From Rhyzopertha dominica (taxonomy: Eukaryota; Arthropoda; Insecta; Coleoptera; Bostrichidae): a stretch of 64,000 nucleotides of DNA. How positions within the stretch are numbered: the stretch's first letter is position 1; every line of letters begins with the position of its first letter. A model generated the notes under the pieces. That model was not told the origin of the DNA. It saw only the letters and a list, made by a program, of their open reading frames with translations, and ran no database searches. Below, piece by piece: positions 46,689 to 58,894 of this stretch. The DNA is taken from positions 5,518,001-5,582,000 of the forward strand of contig QCXZ01000064.1 of assembly GCA_025024175.1 (NCBI GenBank), given 5' to 3'. The position numbers were made by a program, and so were the translations under genes.

Positions 46689-46746
46689 ATGGTTACTGGG
46701 TTGATTTTTCCTAACATCAACTTTAACAAAAGAGAAGAGAAGCTGG
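46689..46746 (+). repeat. Short dispersed repeat shared with 40000-40048
   Basis: ATGGTTACTGGGTT, CTAACATCAACTT and AGAGAAGAGAA(A/G)CTG(A/G)C occur in the same order at both places, with a small insertion here. It is probably part of an unidentified interspersed element; the ends are not visible. Confidence 0.55.
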
Positions 46747-46899
46747 CTGTTATCTTTAGTGGATTTATCTGTAGACCGGAAGCTGGCATCACAACGACTG
46801 AGATTATATTTAACGACTTTCATGCGAACAAAAAGGCTATGCTTATTACACCTTGATAAGTATGCATGCGAGAAATGTTTAATCTATTTCAAACCAAAA

Positions 46900-48820
46900 T
46901 GGTCTGAAAAAGTGGGTAGGTCAAATTATCCTTAAAAATCGTAAAAAATAGTTTAAATCAGATCGGTAGAGAAGGTCCAAAATCTGTAGATCTACAGAAA
47001 AATCAATAGAAGTGGCAGCACTGATACTGATCATTACTTCGTGGGCTATCGAGATACCATGCGAACTGTGCCGATATTTGAATAGTAACTGGCGGTTGGC
47101 GCTACGTTATAAATAAACAATAAATCTCTGCATTCTTGTATTTTGCAGGTAATGATACTGTGCATAGGACAGTTATTTGCAATACTGCTTTCCTACATGC
47201 GTTGTTTATGATTACAGAGAGCCATATGCGATGGTTATAGGTATTAATTACTCTTGGTGGTGTAATAAAAATGAGATGGTTTGCTATATTTTTATTTAAT
47301 AAGTACCTACCTATATTAAAATAAATATATCTAGGTGTTTCGTAAGTTTAGAAGGACACGTTTAAAAACTATCAGCTATGGCCCCATTCATTGCTTTTTT
47401 CTGAATTTTCACAAGTGAACTAATTCGAAAGACTAGGTTTTATTTCATTATTACATTATTAAAAGTCAGAAAAAGCACTTTAATTTAACTAGTAATGGTG
47501 TTAAATAAATATGACAATATGACAAGGTGAAATAGTATTACGCTTAAAGTTTGGAGTTGTTCCCAATTTATTTATATAACAACTGTATTCTAATTATTAA
47601 AGTAAAACTAATAATTATAGACAAAATAATAACATTAAAAGATATGTTGAGTCATTAAGACACTATTCACAAAGGTATTATGTACATAACTTGAAACTTG
47701 AAACAAATTTCGTACAACAAAGCAATAATTGCATAAAAAATATATATAAATAAAAATAAATAAGCCCATCACTGAGAACAGCTGGGTCGATTTGTCTCAT
47801 TTTTAATTTTCATAGTAGTCTAAATAAGATTTTTACGCATAGGAAAACTTTCCCAGAAATTCGAGAATAACTGAAAGTGATTTTTACCAAGGAATTTTTG
47901 TATGAACCCGCGACTATAACTCACGATTCGCGTAATTATTATTTTTTGTTCGTTATAGTCCTGGGAAGCTTTTCATCAAAACATTTCGGGAAAGTCAGAA
48001 AAATCTAAATTTTTATACGCACACTCAATCATAACTGACGATAGAAGCTCCAAGTTTGATTTGATTCCTTTTTTGTTTTGAGAGAAGAATTTGGAAAACT
48101 AAAAATTGGATATTATTTGTTATGGAAATAATCCAAATAAATAATTTTGGGAAAATGAAAAATTTTGAAAAACTTATTCAGTTTTGTTATTCTGTTATCT
48201 ATTATCTATTTGGTAACATACATCGAATAATGTTTAGTCGATTTTCACTAAAAATTCATCACTGTATGATCGTTGAGCGAACGAAACACCGCGAGTACCA
48301 ATTATATAGAAATGAAAAATTGGTTCTTTTGTCCATTTTCAGTGGAATTCCGATTCTGTTGTGTGTTTCAAGAGTCGTTAACTTGGTCGATTTATCTCAA
48401 ACAATTTTACAAATATTCTCATGAGATAAATGTAAATAACACACTTTGAGGTTCATTGTAATTTCAAATTTTCAAATTTAATAAAAGAAAATAAATCATT
48501 TACGATTTAAATTTTGAACAACAACCGCATGATGATGGCTTTTTGGTGTGATGGTTANGAAAAGAAGTTTTGCCAGTAATAGCAATAATATCAATCTTGA
48601 AATTTACGTTGGTGGCAGTGGCAGCCTGAGGTGGCAGCATGACACCAACTTTTAACAGCGTTGATGCATTAGGCATGGCAATGTCGTATCGAATTCCAAT
48701 ATACACATCAATTAAATTAAAATTAGTAATCTAGAACCAGAGGTAACGTCTAGACATTCGAAAATAATACGAAGTAATCACCATAGACAAGGTAATCACT
48801 TTTACTTCCATGTCAACTTG
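46900..48820. other. No recognisable feature
   Basis: AT-rich. The 100-codon plus-strand frame at 48122-48424 is hydrophobic and Ile/Phe-rich as expected from AT-rich noise and has no splice partner. Short frames near 48500-48706 contain an N and are not supported. Confidence 0.45.
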
Positions 48821-48886
48821 ACAACATGAACAAGAGAGTGGCAGGTATTTTTTTGTACCAGAATGTAACATTCAATCTAAATACCG

Positions 48887-50848
48887 ATGAACACGAAAAA
48901 CATCCAGTGCGAGAATGCACCTACTTGTACTACCGCTGCTTCCGAAGTTGAGAAAACAGTATTTAAAAACGATGTGAGTGTTCAGAAATATTACGAAACG
49001 GAAATGGAACCACCAGTACAGCGATATGGCAGGGTGACGGCTAAATCTGTTTATTTCCAAACCAATAGCAATAATAATATTAAAAGATCGAGAATATTAA
49101 GTGAAGCCAGCAGCGCACAAGAAAGTGTTATTAAAGGTAGAGACATGTTGTGGCAAACTGCTGTAGAATTGCATTGACAATAATTGTGTAGCCTACGAAT
49201 ATTATATTACTTATGCATATCGCTCATTGGCAATAGTCCCTTAAAAAAGTGTTTTTTTAAACCACTGTTTGAAAATACAACAACACGATAACGCGTACTG
49301 ATAACGGTAATTTCAAATATTTTGCCGCCATCAGGGATGGTAAATTTGAAATGAGGTTTTGTATCTTATATGTTAAGACAAGCCTTAGTTTTAAAAACTT
49401 ATGTTTAAGAGCTGAAACCGACTTTCACCCCGTCAACTTGACAGTGACAATAACAATTCAAAAGTAATGGCTTAACGGACAGATCCGATGAACACAAAAA
49501 GCGTTCAATGTGAGAAGACATCACAAATCGCATTAAAAAATGACGCAAGTGTTCAAAAATATTACGAAACTGAAATGGAACCTCCATTGGAGCGATATGC
49601 CAGACCAGCCCCGAGTTCTGATCATTCCCAAAGTAAAACTAACGAATGCTGTTGTTCCAAACAGCGTACCAAAGACAATGTTAAAAAACGGACTTCAGCG
49701 AGCTCAAAAAAAGGTATTAGAAGCAGAAATAAAACAGCGTTTAAATGGTAGACAATTGAAGAAATTACTATATGTTATAAACATTAGTTAGAGTTAAACA
49801 AATACCCATAAGGCTACATACAAAATTTAAAAACGTTGAAGTTGCCGTCGAGAGAAAGACAGTTTTTAGGTAAAGCTTTGCCTAAATGAGATATGACAAC
49901 CATCTAATTAGAAGATTATTTGGATTTAGCAAATTTAAGGGCATGTAATGACATATTTTACAGTCCTGCTCTTCCCGTATAATTATTAATATTATGTATT
50001 GTATTATAATGTTATTCTACAGCAGTTTGGTTAGCGCAAAAATGTAATGGAGTGCTCTATTACTTTTAAATTACAGCCAGCGTTAAAAGCTTCAAACTGC
50101 ACGAACCGAAACATTTTAAGAAGCCACTAACCGAGAAGCGCAGCAGTATCAAAACGACTGCTGTTTTAGGAATGGACAAAAAACTGTCGAAATCTGAGAG
50201 TGCAAGGACGCACCAAGAAGACGAAGCATCTGAAGAGCTGTTCAATAAGTGGATAGANCATGAAGCCAAAACTTACTCGAGTAAGGCGAAACCCAAATTG
50301 GACAAATCTAACGTTAAGAAAGAAGAGCGAATTCTGAAACTGCAGAAACTTGTGACGGACAAAAAGGCAGCCAAATCACTTCTCGAGGCGAGGAAGAATT
50401 TCGCGACACAAAATGAATCTATTCAGGTAAATTTTTGAGTGTCGCTCACAATCTTTTGAAACTACGAATGTTTTAGGTGGCGATACCTCCAAAGAAACGA
50501 AAGCCACAAGAAGAGAAATTACCACCTCCAAAACAAGAGGAGATAAAGCAAGAAGAACATATATCTGAACCACCTTCATTAACATCTTCACAATCAGCTA
50601 TTAGTATAAACGAAACACGACGGCCTACGATTGCTTCGATGGACTTGAGAAACTTCAGCAGCTATTCTACCCAGCAGGACGCGTTAAAAACGTCCCGACG
50701 TGTTAAAAAATTTAACTGCTTTGGTTTATGCAAGAAACGCGTGAAGAAACAGATTATCTTTGAAAATGTTCCAGTCGATAGAGAATCAAAACCGATACCC
50801 CGAAGAAAGCTATCAGCAACCTACACCAAATGGTCATCACACAACTAG
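48887..50848 (+). CDS. Basic protein of unknown function, two alternative first exons
   Basis: Common exons 50077-50426 and 50477-50848 (stop) can be joined to either of two first exons, 48887-49136 or 49488-49713. Both first exons start MNTK.(I/V)QCE, share KND.SVQKYYETEMEPP..RY(G/A)R, and end in AAAG|GT at phase 1, matching the phase of exon 2. Predicted lengths are 323 and 315 aa. The first exons are about 65% alike where aligned and then diverge; each has its own ATG and similar upstream bases (AACTTGACA, then CCGATGAACAC). The shared part is Lys/Glu-rich (ELFNKWI, KPKLDKSNVKKEERILKLQK) and then Pro/Lys-rich, ending basic with CFGLCKKRVKKQ. No signal peptide or known domain is recognised. 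Function unknown; not all introns are proven, and an N lies in exon 2. Confidence 0.75.
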
Positions 50849-50897
50849 TCAAGATGACTTACTATTTTAAGACACCTGTATACCTAATACAGTTTTT

Positions 50898-50903
50898 AAT
50901 AAA
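50898..50903 (+). promoter_or_regulatory. Polyadenylation signal of the 48.9-50.8 kb gene
   Basis: AATAAA 50 bases after the stop codon on the same strand, supporting 50848 as the true gene end. Confidence 0.65.
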
Positions 50904-50942
50904 TCAGTTTTTAGAGAAACTTTTGATACTAAACATGTGATT

Positions 50943-51570
50943 AGGGTGACCAGACGTCCATAATAAGCCCGTTAAAAAATGGTCATCGGCCGTCCTCGGG
51001 ATGCGTTCGTACTTCGTTTTGGGAATTGCTCCTGATGGTAGCAACCACGGAGCTAGAAAAAACTCTTCTCTTTCGTTATAAAGTATCACGATTGGAAGAT
51101 AGGAGGTTCCGGAATACAGATTAAACTTTTAGAGTTCAAAAACTCTCGCAACGAAACATCAGAAACTACATTAGAAGTACTTTAGATACCTATAGATTCT
51201 CCTCGAAATCAATAGCATTTTCTGGGGACAGCGCAAACACCAATTTTGGAGGAATAGGACGCAAAAGAGGAAAAACCATATTTTCAAATTTAAAGCAATC
51301 GTTAGGTCATAATATTGTAGGTATTCTACATAACTGCATTCAACATGGTGCCGATGGTTTGGAATTTGGTGTCGAGCCTGTAGTTTTAAAACTTTTTTTT
51401 ATTTTTTTCCATATATGCGATAAGAACGGAAGCGCTTTAGGACCTCTGTGGCTTTGTAGATGTCAATTATATAGACTTGTTGTATCACACAAAAACAAGA
51501 TGGCACTCATAGAGAGCCTATTTTCTTTCCCAAGAGCAGCCCCCAAAGATAATTTTGAATTGGATTGCCA
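50943..51570 (+). pseudogene. hAT-like transposon relic
   Basis: It begins TAGGGTGACCAGACGTCC, close to the ends of the 44.59-kb element. Coding fragments follow on the plus strand: APDGSNHGARK near 51026-51060, then KSIAFSGDSANTNFGGIGRKRG at about 51208-51272 and ILHNCIQHGADGLEFGVEP.VLKL at about 51322-51390. This order (D.SNH.A.K, FSGD..NTNFGG, LHN..QHGAD.L...VE..V.K) fits a widespread hAT-derived transposase-like family of animals. Frames are broken and the right end is not found. Confidence 0.6.
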
Positions 51571-51619
51571 ACTCTGGGCACTTCCCACCTTCCATACATT
51601 TAGCTGATTAATTAAGTAC

Positions 51620-53145
51620 GCATTTACGAAATTGTTAATGAAGTAAAATTTATAGACAATCGTATTTCACAATTTTCATTCAGAACTCATATTTGACCTA
51701 TGCAAATGACCTTCAATAAGTCGTTGTCAAACGGTTTCAAAGCTTATTTTGGTCAGGAGTTATAATAAGATTTCTACTTTGTTCAGCTCTTCTAATATGT
51801 TTTCTTATAGGGATTGTTCAACTACGTCCATGCAGAATCAATCACATATTTGTATTTGACGATACCTCCAATCTTCTTAGTTCTAAATTTAAAAAATAAT
51901 ACAGAGAAACAAAAAAATTTCAAAAATATCAGTTATTTTGAGCAAAAATCCATCCGAACTAAGAGTTACGAGAGCCTATTTAACGTAAGTTTTAGGGATG
52001 TAGTAGGTAGTATTATAAGAACGAATTAAAACAGTGTGCTGTTAAAATGGCAGTATACAAAAGACTTTTTGAAAAACGGATTAAATATATTTCAGTTTAT
52101 TTAAATGAGGCTTAATTTTGTTAAAATATTAAGTGCTGGGTTAATTTTTGGAAGCAGTGCACTGGCGGACTACGGAGGTTGGTTTAACTTAAAAAAATAA
52201 TAGATAAATGAAAAATGTGTAAACCCAAAGGCTCATTCTAAATAAAAGATGGTATATTCTGTACTGTGTTCATAACAAAGCATGTCTTGCATGATTTTAT
52301 GCAACTATCTAATTTTGATTTTATACAGTACCTAATCATAATGCGTATAAAATCGTCGTCGAACACTGAGATACATACAATATGCTATCATTTTAGTGAT
52401 GTGTTGCGGTGTCTGGTTATTATCTAGCATTTATATAATCGACTCAAAAGAACTATTTTCGATTTATGCCCTGGTCATTATTTTAGCCAAAGAGTAAAAA
52501 GAAGTACTCCAATTTGATCAATTAAAAATATCAGATCAATGAGATCACCGTTTTTAATCCAAAATTTGCTAATGTCCAAGTTTAATGGAGTATTATCGAT
52601 GTGCTCAGTTTCAGATGACGATATTAGGCGCTTTAAGTACATAAACTATGCATTTATGATTAAAGTTAAAAACATAAATTACTTTTGTCACATAAAAACT
52701 GCCGCAGAAGTAACAATCGAAGTATAACTTACATAGCCATAATAAGATTAATTGATGATAAAGGAAAACCTGCATTTGTAATAATTTATACTGTGCGTTT
52801 AATTGTTAATCCCTGCAGATTTCAGTATAGTCAAGCAAATTTCGTAAAAAATTTTAACATTCGTTTTTGGCGATATTGAGCCATATTTTGTAAATCAATG
52901 ACAGCCAGCAAGATGAATTATAATACATGAAATGATTTTTGCAGCCTGAGAACAATAACAAATAGTGATTTTAAAATTATGCAGAAATTTGAGTAAAATG
53001 TATGAGTAAATATTGTTAGAGATAAAAAACCATCAATTTAATGCTGATTGGTGGAGTTTGGTCAGCTGGCGCATAATGCTGGGGCTTATAACTTGTATTT
53101 TTAAGTTCAACTAAGATTAGCTAAACCGGCAGCTTAGATCATTAC
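51620..53145. other. No recognisable feature
   Basis: AT-rich intergenic sequence; the 60-70 codon frames at 51814, 52539 and 52685 show no motif. Confidence 0.4.
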
Positions 53146-53154
53146 AGCCTTAGG

Positions 53155-53699
53155 CAGTGTTGCCAACACTCAAAATTTTTTCCCGCTAAACATGGGCTTA
53201 AAATCCGCTAGATAGGACAAAAATCCGCTAAAATTTAAATTATTACAATAACTAACTGTAAAAATCGTATTTTTACAAAGAAGTATATTTGTGCAGGCAA
53301 CAAAAAGTCCAGGAACCGATGCCCAAAACAATAAACTTCTTATAATTTATAATACATGCAGTATTCCAAAATTCTAAAGGTAAAAAACAGCTTTTCATAA
53401 AAAAATATTTTGTAAATTATAGTGCCTAGCTGATAAAGAAATTAAACACAATCTAGTACAGAAATAGTATACTNAAGGTAATATATGTACAATATAAAAT
53501 ATACTTGTTTAAAAACACGAAAAAATGTGTTAGTGTTAAATGACTACATTAAGCCTAAAATCAATGCATGAATAATACCATCATTTCTAAATACAAAATC
53601 CGCTAAAAATTCTGCTATCCGCAATTTGTCATTTTGTCCGCTAAATGAAAATAAAATTCCGCTAAATCTAGCGGAAAATCCGCTAAATTGGCATCACTG
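53155..53699. mobile_element. hAT-like non-autonomous DNA transposon with TSD
   Basis: Terminal inverted repeats CAGTGTTGCCAA (left) and TTGGCATCACTG (right) match at 11 of 12 positions. The 8-bp flanks are identical, GCCTTAGG at 53147-53154 and 53700-53707. The subterminal regions are packed with TCCGCTAAA/TTTAGCGGA words (several on each side), as often seen in hAT elements where transposase binds. The 545-bp interior has no coding capacity. Confidence 0.9.
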
Positions 53700-54542
53700 G
53701 CCTTAGGTACTGTTTACTGTTTCACGACCAGGTTGTTTCCTCATTCTCAGCTGTAATAATTTTTATATTTATACTGGCTACCTATTCACTCCTAACTTAA
53801 ATTTCTGAAGCTTCTAATGCGAAAGGTTGAAACTAAAAAGCGCATGGGTTAATTAATTAATATTTGATATGTGCGAATTCCAAATCATAAAACGTGGTTC
53901 TATTAGTAGATGCNTAAGGCGAAATTTATATTTCNTTAGTACTTCGTTTGACATTACTATAGATTATGTGGATCACGGATCTTTATTCTTCCAAANAAAA
54001 TGTATATCTACTCATCTTTTTTGATAGANATGCAACTGAATGCGCTATATATNGCCTAACTGAGATCATCAATAATCGAATATACGAGGTTTTGAAGATA
54101 ATATATATATTAAACTTGGGCCTTCACAGAAGGTGACTTAAAACACCTTGCAGAAAAGATTGTTCATGAAATAAATACTTCGTTAATTACTTAGGTACAT
54201 AATCCGATAAAACCACACTTTTATTTATGTTGAACTATTCAGTAAGGGAAATTCCTGCTTTGCCCCCCCCCCTAGACGAAAACCTAGGTACGCCCATGAC
54301 CGCCACCGTCCCCAACCAATCACTTGGATATTAGAAATATTTGTAAAAAAATAAATCTTAAAGTTGTAGTTTTGAAAACAATTGTTATGAGATAACGGAA
54401 GGCTAGTAACACAATAAACAAGTCTAATAAAAATACGTATTCATCTATTGCATTTTCAAGTTGAAAAGAGTTTGTAATTAAATTCTTTGTTACAAATTGA
54501 AAAAAGCGGTGCATTTTTTCATCAGCGTTAAAATTATTCGCA

Positions 54543-57500
54543 CTACTCCTGAGGACTGTCGTTACTTTCTTGATTTGCACCTTCTTCTATTAAGCTACCT
54601 CGACAGCTGTCCTTTGAACTGTCTGGATCAGTAGCGTTTGAGCAGTTAGACTTGACGAACGATGCTCTCTCGAATTCTGATGGCATAGATACCTGAACCG
54701 ATTCGGCTATTGGTACTTGTACTTTGTGTTGGGTCGTATCGTCCTTAACTAATTTTTGTATGGCCAATAGTTGTTTACTGCGGTAAATGGGGTCGTGTAG
54801 ACGACACTCATCACCAGTGTGGTGTTCGTGATCTAAAATATTAAAATTAGGTACTCATTTTTTTAAATGACCATATTAAATAACTATATAATCATCGCAG
54901 CAAGTAGTACCTACATATACAAATGTAAAATATAGTTTCAACTATTGCCTATGAATTTATAACGCTAAATTAATAGAAATTTTTGAAATTGCTCTAAAAT
55001 TTGAACTCAACATTATTTATTAGTGCTATCTATTCGCATCGAAGATCCGTCTCCGAACAATTTGAATACCGAAGAAAGAAATAGGTCTAGTTCGGAGTTT
55101 AAAATTTGCACAAGTAAAGTATCAAGCAACGATCCATGAGACTCATTAGACGAACAGCCGATTACCGCTCACAATGGTTTACAAGTATTACCTGAAGCTG
55201 TCGTAAACAGCATGAGAGTGGACCGTATCCAAAAATTATGTTTAGGCTTTTTTAGAATTTTTTTCCCGTACACATAAATTAATGAGCATTATTTGGTATT
55301 ATTATTTGAACTACAAATATTTCTCATCTAATAGCTTTTATAATGTATGACTAAATCGTATTCTTTCCTTATTTAACGAGTAGTATCTTCTATTTTTATA
55401 ACCATAAATGGTAAACATTCCAATTTCAATGCGGCAGCCCATACTTTCTAATTTTTGATGGCGGTGTGCAATCGTCCTCTGCCGTGTTTCTTCGCAGGTT
55501 CAAATTTTCTTTTAATCCGGAGGGTCATAAACGTAGTTTCTACCTGTATATTTTTTTGGAAATAAGAAGAAATCGGAACTATTCTACTCCTATTATGAAC
55601 GGTATTGAAAGCACATGTGTTTACTTATATTTTAAAGTTTTACAGGATATAAGCGTATCAAGAGCAATATTTTTTACTTATTCAGTCATACCTACATATA
55701 TGCTTTTATTTAGCCACTTATTAAGAGGCGTTTGTGACAAATACATTTCGTAGGATAACTAGTCAAACAGATTATTACTGATTTTAAACCGTGGGGCAAC
55801 TGAGTACCTCCGAAAATTTCAATTCGTTTCATTTCGTTCATTTCGTTTAGAGTGCATGTGTCGTGTTATTCCAAGTTTTACTTTCGCTTATTTAAGAGGG
55901 GCATTTACTTGGAGCGATTGGGCAAAATGTAAACTATGCAACCCATGTTACCAGCGGGACATGGGACGTAAGAGGGTAGCCGATAGGTTGAAATTACGCA
56001 AAGATCAGACGGGCTAAACTAATATTCGGAAAATTGCTGACTGTAGCGTGTGCATAAAAAAGTAAGCATGATACTAGTAACTTACTATGATATTATACCA
56101 GGTTATTTAAAATATGGAATAACCCAATTATTTCTGTAAATATGAACTATATAACATTTCATTCTAACTGCATGTCGACTATGATTTTTGGAGGAACTTT
56201 TATAATAATTTTCATTCCGCCTCCCCATTGCTTCGGCAGACAGTAAATTAATGTGAAAGAGTTTTTAACATTAAACTTGTCACGTGTATTTAGACATAAA
56301 AGCTTAGAAATCCGGTCATATTGGAATAAATCGTATACCGCACGATCATTCCCGACAGGTTTGCATCTTAGCCTCACTGTTCTCTGGATACCACGCGACG
56401 GATCTGGTGGGGATGGGCATTCGCATTCCGCTCTCTTGACGGACTCGTGCGAAAGGGTTTGCGGTTTTAGATTTTTTTGAATGTTTTTACTTATTTATCG
56501 TGCTCATGTTTTTGGTAGTGTACAAAGAAATATGTAGCTACAACGTGGAGTTCGAATTTTTCGTTTATGTGCCTTAGTTTTCGAGATATAACTCGCCAAA
56601 AATACGCATTTTTAAGCAAAATATAACAACAAATATTTACATTACCGTACCAAATTCAGAAAAAACTCGAACTCTACGTTGTAGCTACATCTTTTGTCAT
56701 TGCCGTGTCGAAATTTCACATCGAGAAAGTTTCGAATAACTCGGTAAAATGTAAAACGGTAGGTGCTTAAAATGACCCGATTCGCTCTAGGTAAACGCCC
56801 CTCTTAAAGAACAGTCTTTTTGAGGACTACCTAGTGGCCTACATATATTCGTTTTGGTAATAAGTACTGTATTTTTTTTTTAAATTTTGTGGAATACAAT
56901 TTATTTTTACTTAAAAGTTCCAATATGTGGAGACCTTGGTAAAGTGAAACAAACCGGGATCCTATCAACGCTGAAGACGTCCCGCCCTTGCCGGATCAAG
57001 AAGAAGCAGAAGCTGTACCGAATCCAGTGGAAGCTGTACCCGAGGCTGCATCTGATCAACCAATCAAATTGAAAAGTAAGTTGTTATCGTNTGACGAAAA
57101 ATGTTTCATTATAAAACTTCACGATCAACCATCTGGAGAATTGTCAAATACGAAAAGGACAGTTTAAAAAGAATAATGATTCTACACGCAGGAGAAAGAA
57201 AAAAGAAGGAAGCGTCGATTATCATTCTGATATGAATGCGGAAGTGTTGGTTCAAAAACATTTTATTGCCCAAATTGCCACCAAACAGCGTCATAGTAAT
57301 GGACAACGCTAGTTACCATTCGGAGCAACTGGATAAAATTCCAAATACAACAACTAATAAGGCAACCATTCAAGAGTTTTTTAAGAAAAGAAGATTTATA
57401 TTTCGAAGAGGACTACACAAAAAACACAACTGTTGGAAGTGCTTGGCATTAAAAAATTTTTCGAAGAAATTTAAAATTGACATTCTCATTTCTGAATGTG

Positions 57501-58827
57501 GACACACCATTCTACGATTACCCCCATATCATTGCATGTTCAACCCCATTGAGATGATATGGGGCAGTTGAAACAAAGAATTCGACGAAGGAACACCGGT
57601 GGAAAATTTAGCAATAAAATGCTGCTAAAAATTAGACACGAATTTGAAATAACAAGTGCATGGAGAAATTCAGTGTGGCATGTACTGGACATTGTAAATC
57701 GGTACAGAGGGAATCATGTACAAGAATTAATAATAGAAGTTAATCGTGATTTTAGCAGTGAAAGTGATAGTAATTTCTTTTAGTTTGTGACTCTTGTAAT
57801 GTGCTTATTAACAAGCTGTAATGAACATAATCGATACCGTGTATAAATTGTATTGTGCACTATTGTAAATTTTTTCTAACAAATGTAAATAATTTTCTAC
57901 TTACTAATTTCCATGTTTTTATATTAAATTTGTATAAATTCGTTAAGACATGCAAAGGCTTTTATTTTATACATAGGAAAATTTAAACCCAATAAAGAAT
58001 CACATAAAAATAGATCGCGGGTCGCGCCAGTTAGCATCAGGTCTGCATTAAATAAAATTTGTTACTTATGAGAAACTTGCGAACAAAAATACGGCGGATT
58101 GAAGACCATGGGCCGCTTCATTATAAAATATTTTTATTGTTAAGAAATGATGTTTATCGTTAATCGTTTACATAGTTTAAGTAAGGTTGGAATTTTGAAC
58201 AAATTTTGTGAATTTGTGTTTTGTGGGTTATCTAAAAAGCAAGGTGTCCATTGACAAACTGAGATATTCGGGAGCTGAAAATGAAAATTCGGGGAGAAAT
58301 TTATAATATTCCGCTGGATATGTTGTGCATGTTCAGTAGAACTTTAACGTTCGGCTTCAAGAGCGTATGGAGAAATGTGGAGGCAGGCATAATTGTTAAG
58401 AAACAAAAAGGATGTCTAATCTACTACTTATTAAATTACCAGAATCATCCTCCTCTTTCTTGTCATAGGGCTTGAACTTATAGTGGCTGTCCCCATCGAG
58501 TTTCACAATTCTGTCGTCATCGTCTAGTCTTCTTACAAAGCTAGGAGTGATGGCAGTAGCCGTCGGTAAAATTGGAGTTGCATCTATCTGGGTCCGGTTT
58601 TCAATTAACGGCTTCTTAAAAGCTTCCGGATCATTTAATCTAAAGCCTTTCGGGCTATTTCTGATTGTATCTCCTTGTCCAGTGGACGCAGTTGTACCAC
58701 ATGAATGATATACTGCCCTACTAATTACGTCGTAACTTCCAACTTTGTCATCATTGGGATTTCTTCCCTCCTCTCTGTCTTTCCTTTTACCCACGCAGTT
58801 TCTTTTGTGTTTCTCTAGTATATCTAC
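54543..58827 (-). CDS. Last two exons of an unrecognised gene
   Basis: Exon 58440-58827 has an acceptor (CCCCAG) before VDILEKHKRNC and a donor G|GTAATT. Exon 54543-54832 has acceptor TTTTAG and runs to a TAG. They join in phase 1 (Asp codon across the junction) to give 225 residues. The joined part is hydrophilic, rich in Asp, Ser, Thr and Lys, with KPYDKKEEDDSG at the junction and a low-complexity C-terminus (SNDSPQE). There is no membrane segment or recognised domain; it looks like a disordered tail or cytoplasmic region of a larger protein. The earlier exons must lie beyond 58830, either among the transposons or outside the window. The 3.6-kb intron holds a TTAA MITE and a transposase relic. 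Confidence 0.6.
54860..55890. other. Intronic, nothing recognisable
   Basis: AT-rich sequence within the intron of the minus-strand gene. A 95-codon plus-strand frame at 55466-55753 has no motif and no splice support. Confidence 0.4.
55896..56803. mobile_element. piggyBac-like MITE flanked by TTAA
   Basis: The left end is GAGGGGCATTTACTTGGAGC and the right end, reverse complemented, is GAGGGGCGTTTACCTAGAGC. TTAA abuts both ends (55892-55895 and 56804-56807), the piggyBac target duplication. The 908-bp interior has no transposase. It contains a near-perfect 24-bp inverted pair at 56532-56555 and 56667-56690 (ATGTAGCTACAACGT core, one mismatch) around a 111-bp spacer. Confidence 0.85.
56922..57790 (+). 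pseudogene. DDE_3 (Tc1/mariner/IS630-type) transposase relic
   Basis: The 5' part is broken (ATGTGGAGACC onwards, IMILHAGERK near 57175, YHSDMNAEV near 57221). From 57238 the frame is largely open: FKNILLPKLPPNSVIVMDNASYHSEQL with the second catalytic Asp. GHTILRLPPYHCMFNPIEMIWG then carries the last catalytic Glu at about 57500-57560. A one-base frameshift near 57560 leads into LKQRIRRRN and the C-terminus W.NSVWHVLDIV..Y, ending in SSESDS and a stop at 57781. This is the best preserved copy of the family also seen at 14.3 and 3.3 kb. Confidence 0.8.
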
Positions 58828-58894
58828 CTGGGGAAGATTAATGTTAAGCTAATTAAACCAACGATTTAGTGCGATTCAAGATGTTCACGAGGGC

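Noticed and set aside
48122..48424. 100-codon hydrophobic plus-strand frame
   Set aside because: Composition is what AT-rich noise gives; no homologous motif, no promoter or splice evidence.
49714..49751. First exon 1b extended to the stop at 49749, ending TAFKW, or using the GT after AAATG
   Set aside because: The donor at 49713 (AAAG|GTATTAG) gives the phase that exon 2 needs and matches the donor of the duplicate exon; the later GT would cause a stop in exon 2 at the main acceptor.
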